Origin: Clostridiales bacterium
GTDB taxonomy: Bacteria > Bacillota > Clostridia > Oscillospirales > Acutalibacteraceae
Direction: 5' to 3'
DNA length: 8,453 nt
Assembly: GCA_012728445.1 (NCBI GenBank)
Contig: JAAYFA010000031.1
Coordinates: forward strand, 1-8,453
Part shown: piece after piece, positions 5,755 to 8,453 of the stretch
Layout of the letters: every line of letters starts with the position of its first letter
How positions within the stretch are numbered: the first letter of the stretch is position 1
Program-made: the position numbers and the translations under genes
Notes under the pieces: generated by a model
What the model was told of the DNA's origin: nothing
Databases searched by the model: none
What the model saw: the letters and a program-made list of their open reading frames with translations, nothing else

Positions 5755-6630
5755 ATGAAAAAGTTGCTTTCACTTTCCCTTGCAGTTGTTCTCGTCGCTT
5801 CTATCTTTGCCGGTTGCGCAAAAAAAGATGGCAAAGACGACACGGCCACCACCTCAAAATCTGACGCAACGTATGTCATTCTTGAAGAAGCCCTTGCCGA
5901 AGAAGAGTATTCCGTCGGTTTCCGTAAAGATGATGTCGCCCTTTGCCAAGCATTTGAAAAAACGCTTGCCGAAATGAAGGATGACGGAAAATTTGCTAAA
6001 ATTGATAAAAAGTGGTTTGGCGAAGAAGTCAACATCCTTGACAAAACAAAGATTAAAGCCGATGCAACAGATGGTTCTCTTGAAAAAGTTAAGACCGCCG
6101 GCAAGTTCGTCCTTGGTCTTGACGCCTCTTTCCCGCCAATGGGTTTTACCGATAACGATGATACGATTGTCGGGTATGACATTGACTTGGCCAGGGAAGT
6201 TTGCAAACGCCTTGGCGTTGAACTCGTGCTTCAAGCTATTGATTGGACAGCCAATGACCAAGAGCTTAAGTCCGGCAATATCGACTGCATATGGAATGGC
6301 TTTACAACAAATCCTAAGCGTCAAGCGGCTCTTTGCATGTCTACCCCCTACTTAGAAAACAGCCAAGTAGTTGTTACACTTGCCGGTTCCAACATTAAAA
6401 CATTGGCAGACCTCGCGGGGAAAACCTTGACGATTCAAGGCGCTTCTACAGCAGGCGATGCCCTTGACAGCAAACCTGATGTTAAAAGCGGCCTTAAGGG
6501 CGGCGCGGCAATTGAAGTTGATGACAACGTTCTTGCAATGTTTGACTTGAAAGCCGGCGGCTCCGATGCCGTTTTGATGGACAAGGTAGTTGCGGAATAT
6601 TATGTAACCAACCCGAATGCCGGTAAATAA
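5755..6630 (+). CDS. Polar amino acid ABC transporter substrate-binding lipoprotein, circularly permuted
   Basis: A 291-residue extracytoplasmic lipoprotein that would deliver a polar amino acid to the downstream permease. ATG at 5755 follows GGAGGT; the in-frame ATG at 5722 lies at the -10 region and lacks a site. The signal peptide MKKLLSLSLAVVLVASIFAG ends at lipobox Cys21. Domain order is unusual. Residues 40-91 (YVILEEALAEEEYSVGFRK to KKWFGEE) match the usual C-terminal end of the family: last lobe-2 strand, hinge, lobe-1 helices, KWFG. A linker (92-107) leads to the usual beginning, SLEKVKTAGKFVLGLDASFP with GYDIDLAREV (lobe 1, 108-198), then lobe 2 (199-291), ending VVAEYYVTNPNAGK. Joined head to tail this gives a standard protein. 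Predicted ligand residues are kept: R189 in NGFTTNPKR, S231/T232 in IQGAST, D276 in AVLMDK. Specificity is unknown. Confidence 0.88.
   Translation: MKKLLSLSLAVVLVASIFAGCAKKDGKDDTATTSKSDATYVILEEALAEEEYSVGFRKDDVALCQAFEKTLAEMKDDGKFAKIDKKWFGEEVNILDKTKIKADATDGSLEKVKTAGKFVLGLDASFPPMGFTDNDDTIVGYDIDLAREVCKRLGVELVLQAIDWTANDQELKSGNIDCIWNGFTTNPKRQAALCMSTPYLENSQVVVTLAGSNIKTLADLAGKTLTIQGASTAGDALDSKPDVKSGLKGGAAIEVDDNVLAMFDLKAGGSDAVLMDKVVAEYYVTNPNAGK
5872..6027 (+). other. Relocated C-terminal segment inside the binding-protein gene
   Basis: This encodes residues 40-91, which in ordinary family members follow the helix ending in a sequence like NPNAGK. Here that helix is at the extreme C-terminus and this piece sits between the lipoprotein linker and the mature N-terminal lobe. 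The extent covers the recognisable segment and excludes the linker at 6028-6075. Confidence 0.8.
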
Positions 6631-6645
6631 GTAAATATTGCCTTG

Positions 6646-6688
6646 GCGGCTGCGGGCCTAAAGCTTTTAGCCCGTAGCCGCTTTTTGT
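6646..6688 (+). terminator. Intercistronic terminator/attenuator between binding protein and permease
   Basis: GCGGCT-G-CGGGC(C)TAAA pairs with TTTA-GCCCG-T-AGCCGC around a GCT loop: about 16 bp with one wobble and one bulged C, then TTTTTGTTG. It starts 15 bases after the binding-protein stop. A partial terminator here would favour high binding-protein expression, a common arrangement in such operons, and could protect the upstream mRNA. Confidence 0.9.
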
Positions 6689-6751
6689 TGATTTATGCTA
6701 ATCCGGGTTGAGTTTAACGAGGAATTAGCATTAATACCGGGAGGGTATCTC

Positions 6752-7420
6752 ATGTCTCTGGAAACAATATATAAATTAGTGACAAATATGCTCAGCGCCT
6801 CGGCCGTAACCCTTGAGGTGTTTTTCCTCACGTTACTTTTTTCTTTGCCGTTGGGGCTGCTGGTTGCGTCGTTAAGAATGTCAAAGTACAAAATTATTCA
6901 ATTACCAATCCGATTTTACTTGCTGATCATGCGGGGCACACCGCTTATTCTGCAGCTTATTTTTATCTATTTTTTACCCTCACAGTTAGGGGACAAACTC
7001 TCTGTAACAATCCCTATGCTGCCACGATTTGGGGCGGCAATTCTTGCGTTTACACTCAACTATGCGGCCTATTTTGCCGAAATTTATCGCGGTGGAATTC
7101 AAGCCGTGCCAACAGGGCAGCACGAAGCGGCCGCTGTATTGGGGCTTTCAAAGGTTCAAACCTTTTTTAGAGTGGTGTTGCCACAAGTTATCAAAAACAT
7201 CTTGCCCGCTATGGGCAATGAGTTTATGACTTTGGTTAAGGATACGGCATTGGCACAGACAATCGGCGTGATGGAGATATTTCGTTTGGCAAAATCCTCA
7301 ACGTCGACAAACTCTTCCATACTGCCTATGTTTGTCGCAGGGCTTTTCTACCTCATCATGAATTCGGTCGTTTCTAAAGGCTTCTCATCGCTTGGCAAGA
7401 GGCTCGATTATTACAAGTAA
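6752..7420 (+). CDS. Polar amino acid ABC transporter permease (GlnP/HisM type)
   Basis: A 222-residue integral membrane protein forming the translocation path, probably as a homodimer since only one permease gene is present. The start MSLETIYKLVTNMLSASAVT follows GGGAGG at good spacing; an in-frame ATG at 6695 has no site and lies just after the terminator. Hydrophobic segments are at about residues 16-40 (LEVFFLTLLFSLPLGLLVA), 55-74 (FYLLIMRGTPLILQLIFIYF), 90-110 and 188-205. The cytoplasmic EAA loop, EIYRGGIQAVPTGQHEAAAV then LGLSKVQTFFRVVLPQ, contacts the ATPase. RGTPLILQL is typical of the polar amino acid uptake family. Confidence 0.94.
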   Translation: MSLETIYKLVTNMLSASAVTLEVFFLTLLFSLPLGLLVASLRMSKYKIIQLPIRFYLLIMRGTPLILQLIFIYFLPSQLGDKLSVTIPMLPRFGAAILAFTLNYAAYFAEIYRGGIQAVPTGQHEAAAVLGLSKVQTFFRVVLPQVIKNILPAMGNEFMTLVKDTALAQTIGVMEIFRLAKSSTSTNSSILPMFVAGLFYLIMNSVVSKGFSSLGKRLDYYK

Positions 7421-7489
7421 CAATAAGGAACAGCATTTTTAAAGCCCCATTTTGTTTACAGCATGCCTTGTTGAAAGGATGAATCTTAA

Positions 7490-8263
7490 TTGGAAAATAA
7501 TCACGAAAAACTGCTAGTCATGCAGGATATATATAAAGCCTTTGATGGGACGGCAGTTCTCAAGGGTATTTCGTTAGAGGTCAATTGCGGCGAGGTGGTG
7601 GCGATTATCGGCCCCTCCGGTTCCGGCAAATCAACCCTTCTGCGGTGCGCCACCATGCTTGAAACGGTGGATGCCGGCACTATACGCTATTTAGATAAAA
7701 CGATGGTCACTATAGGGGCCGACGGCAAAGCCAAGTACTCGGATAAAAAACAGCTCAAGGAAATTCGCTTGTGCTTTGGTCTTGTGTTCCAAAACTTCAA
7801 TCTTTTCCCCCATTTTTCCGTCATGCAAAATATTACAGAAGCGCCGATTCGTGTGTTGGGGCAGAGCAAGCAAGATGCAGAGGCTAATGCCCGCAATTTA
7901 CTGGCGAAAATGGGTTTAAGCGAAAAAGAAGACGCCTACCCCTGCCAGCTTTCCGGCGGTCAGCAACAGAGGATTTCAATCGCCCGCGCGTTGGCGCTGA
8001 ACCCAAAGATCCTTTTCTTTGATGAGCCAACTTCAGCCTTGGACCCGGAGCTCATCGGCGAAATTTTGAAGGTTATCCGCGACCTTGCAGCAGAAAAAAT
8101 GACCATGGTTGTCGTTACCCACGAAATGACCTTTGCGCGTGATGTCGCAGACCGCGTCATTTTTATGGATGAGGGCGTAATTGTTGAACAAGGGGTGGCG
8201 GCGGATATCATAAAGAACCCCCAATCCGAAAGAACTCGTGCATTTTTGAGAAGGGTAGAGTAA
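7490..8263 (+). CDS. Polar amino acid ABC transporter ATP-binding protein (GlnQ/HisP type)
   Basis: A 257-residue cytoplasmic ATPase powering the importer. It has Walker A GPSGSGKST (41-49), Q-loop FQNFNLFPH (Q101), signature LSGGQQQR (154-161), Walker B ILFFDEPTSALDP (D178, E179) and H-loop VTHEM (H211). FNLFPH and the THEMTFARDVADRVIFMDEG run are characteristic of the GlnQ/HisP group. The start is probably TTG at 7490, with AAAGGA ten bases upstream. The next in-frame ATG (7520) would remove conserved N-terminal sequence and lacks a site. It lies 69 bases after the permease stop with no terminator between. Confidence 0.95.
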   Translation: MENNHEKLLVMQDIYKAFDGTAVLKGISLEVNCGEVVAIIGPSGSGKSTLLRCATMLETVDAGTIRYLDKTMVTIGADGKAKYSDKKQLKEIRLCFGLVFQNFNLFPHFSVMQNITEAPIRVLGQSKQDAEANARNLLAKMGLSEKEDAYPCQLSGGQQQRISIARALALNPKILFFDEPTSALDPELIGEILKVIRDLAAEKMTMVVVTHEMTFARDVADRVIFMDEGVIVEQGVAADIIKNPQSERTRAFLRRVE

Positions 8264-8296
8264 AGCCGAGATTAACCAATAAAATAAAAAACAAAA

Positions 8297-8325
8297 GGGG
8301 GCGGATTTTTATCCGCCCCCTTGAA
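8297..8325. terminator. Bidirectional terminator between importer operon and convergent gene
   Basis: A perfect 10 bp stem GGGGGCGGAT/ATCCGCCCCC (8297-8306 with 8311-8320) encloses a TTTT loop. The minus-strand side has a long T-rich tail (CTTTTGTTTTTTATTTTATT), while the plus side is weaker (TTGAAGCTTTG). It serves the convergent minus-strand gene best and probably also the importer operon. Confidence 0.88.
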
Positions 8326-8336
8326 GCTTTGTTTCC

Positions 8337-8453
8337 TTATGCCGGTAATAGACCAATCAGCTTTTTCAAAACATCTGCTGCTCGCTCTATGTTCAGCGTT
8401 GCTATTTCGCTATAGCCTCTGGGGCCGTACTTTTTCCACAAACCGTCACTGAC
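8337..8453 (-). CDS. C-terminal 38 residues of an unidentified protein (5' end outside window)
   Basis: On the minus strand a frame is open from the right edge to TAA at 8337-8339. It reads VSDGLWKKYGPRGYSEIATL followed by NIERAADVLKKLIGLLPA. The end looks like an amphipathic helix. The adjacent terminator, with its T-tract on this strand, supports a real gene end. I do not recognise the family. Confidence 0.6.
   Translation of the reverse strand, partial: VSDGLWKKYGPRGYSEIATLNIERAADVLKKLIGLLPA

Noticed and set aside
5500..6630. Idea that tRNA-Gln next to the importer shows glutamine specificity
   Set aside because: Adjacency of a divergent tRNA gene is not evidence of substrate; binding-pocket residues visible here do not separate glutamine from other polar amino acids.

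Overview
The window looks like chromosomal DNA of a Gram-positive, Clostridia-type Firmicute. Pointers are strong GGAGG-type ribosome binding sites, an FtsE typical of Firmicutes, a lipoprotein solute-binding protein with a Gram-positive lipobox, a tRNA gene with encoded CCA, and moderate-to-low GC. Lineage is inference; no marker gene fixes it.

Layout. Bases 1-756 (minus) hold most of ftsE, running off the left edge. Bases 888-1970 (minus) encode a CdaR/PucR-type regulator with a putative promoter flanked by an inverted repeat. Bases 1971-2302 are intergenic, with a possible terminator and a GC-rich palindrome. Bases 2303-4166 and 4181-5149 (both minus) form a likely two-gene operon: a membrane-anchored or secreted calcineurin-type phosphoesterase, then an Asp-box beta-propeller protein, probably a carbohydrate-active enzyme. 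The propeller gene has an 8-C tract at its 5' end that separates the best start codon from the rest of the frame. Bases 5321-5573 (minus) hold tRNA-Gln(CUG) and its terminator, followed by two near-identical 89-90 bp units, each carrying a copy of the tRNA 3' end and/or terminator. Bases 5755-8263 (plus) are a three-gene polar amino acid ABC importer (binding lipoprotein, permease, ATPase), with a strong terminator hairpin after the first gene and a bidirectional terminator at the end. Bases 8337-8453 (minus) are the last 38 codons of an unidentified gene.

The most unusual item is the binding lipoprotein. The segment that normally ends this family (hinge strand, last lobe-1 helices and the KWFG motif) lies instead at the N-terminus, directly after the lipobox linker. 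The protein then runs through the usual N-terminal lobe and lobe 2 and stops exactly where that segment would normally begin. It reads as a natural circular permutation with ligand-contact residues retained. If so, the lipid anchor is attached through lobe 2 rather than lobe 1.

How the parts work together: the importer genes form one operon under a promoter whose -10 region lies inside a near-perfect dyad, and the hairpin after the binding-protein gene probably keeps it more abundant than permease and ATPase. The tRNA-Gln gene diverges from this operon with its own consensus-like promoter. The phosphoesterase/propeller pair may act in processing a phosphorylated or complex glycan; this is inference only, and the nearby CdaR-type regulator is not shown to control it.
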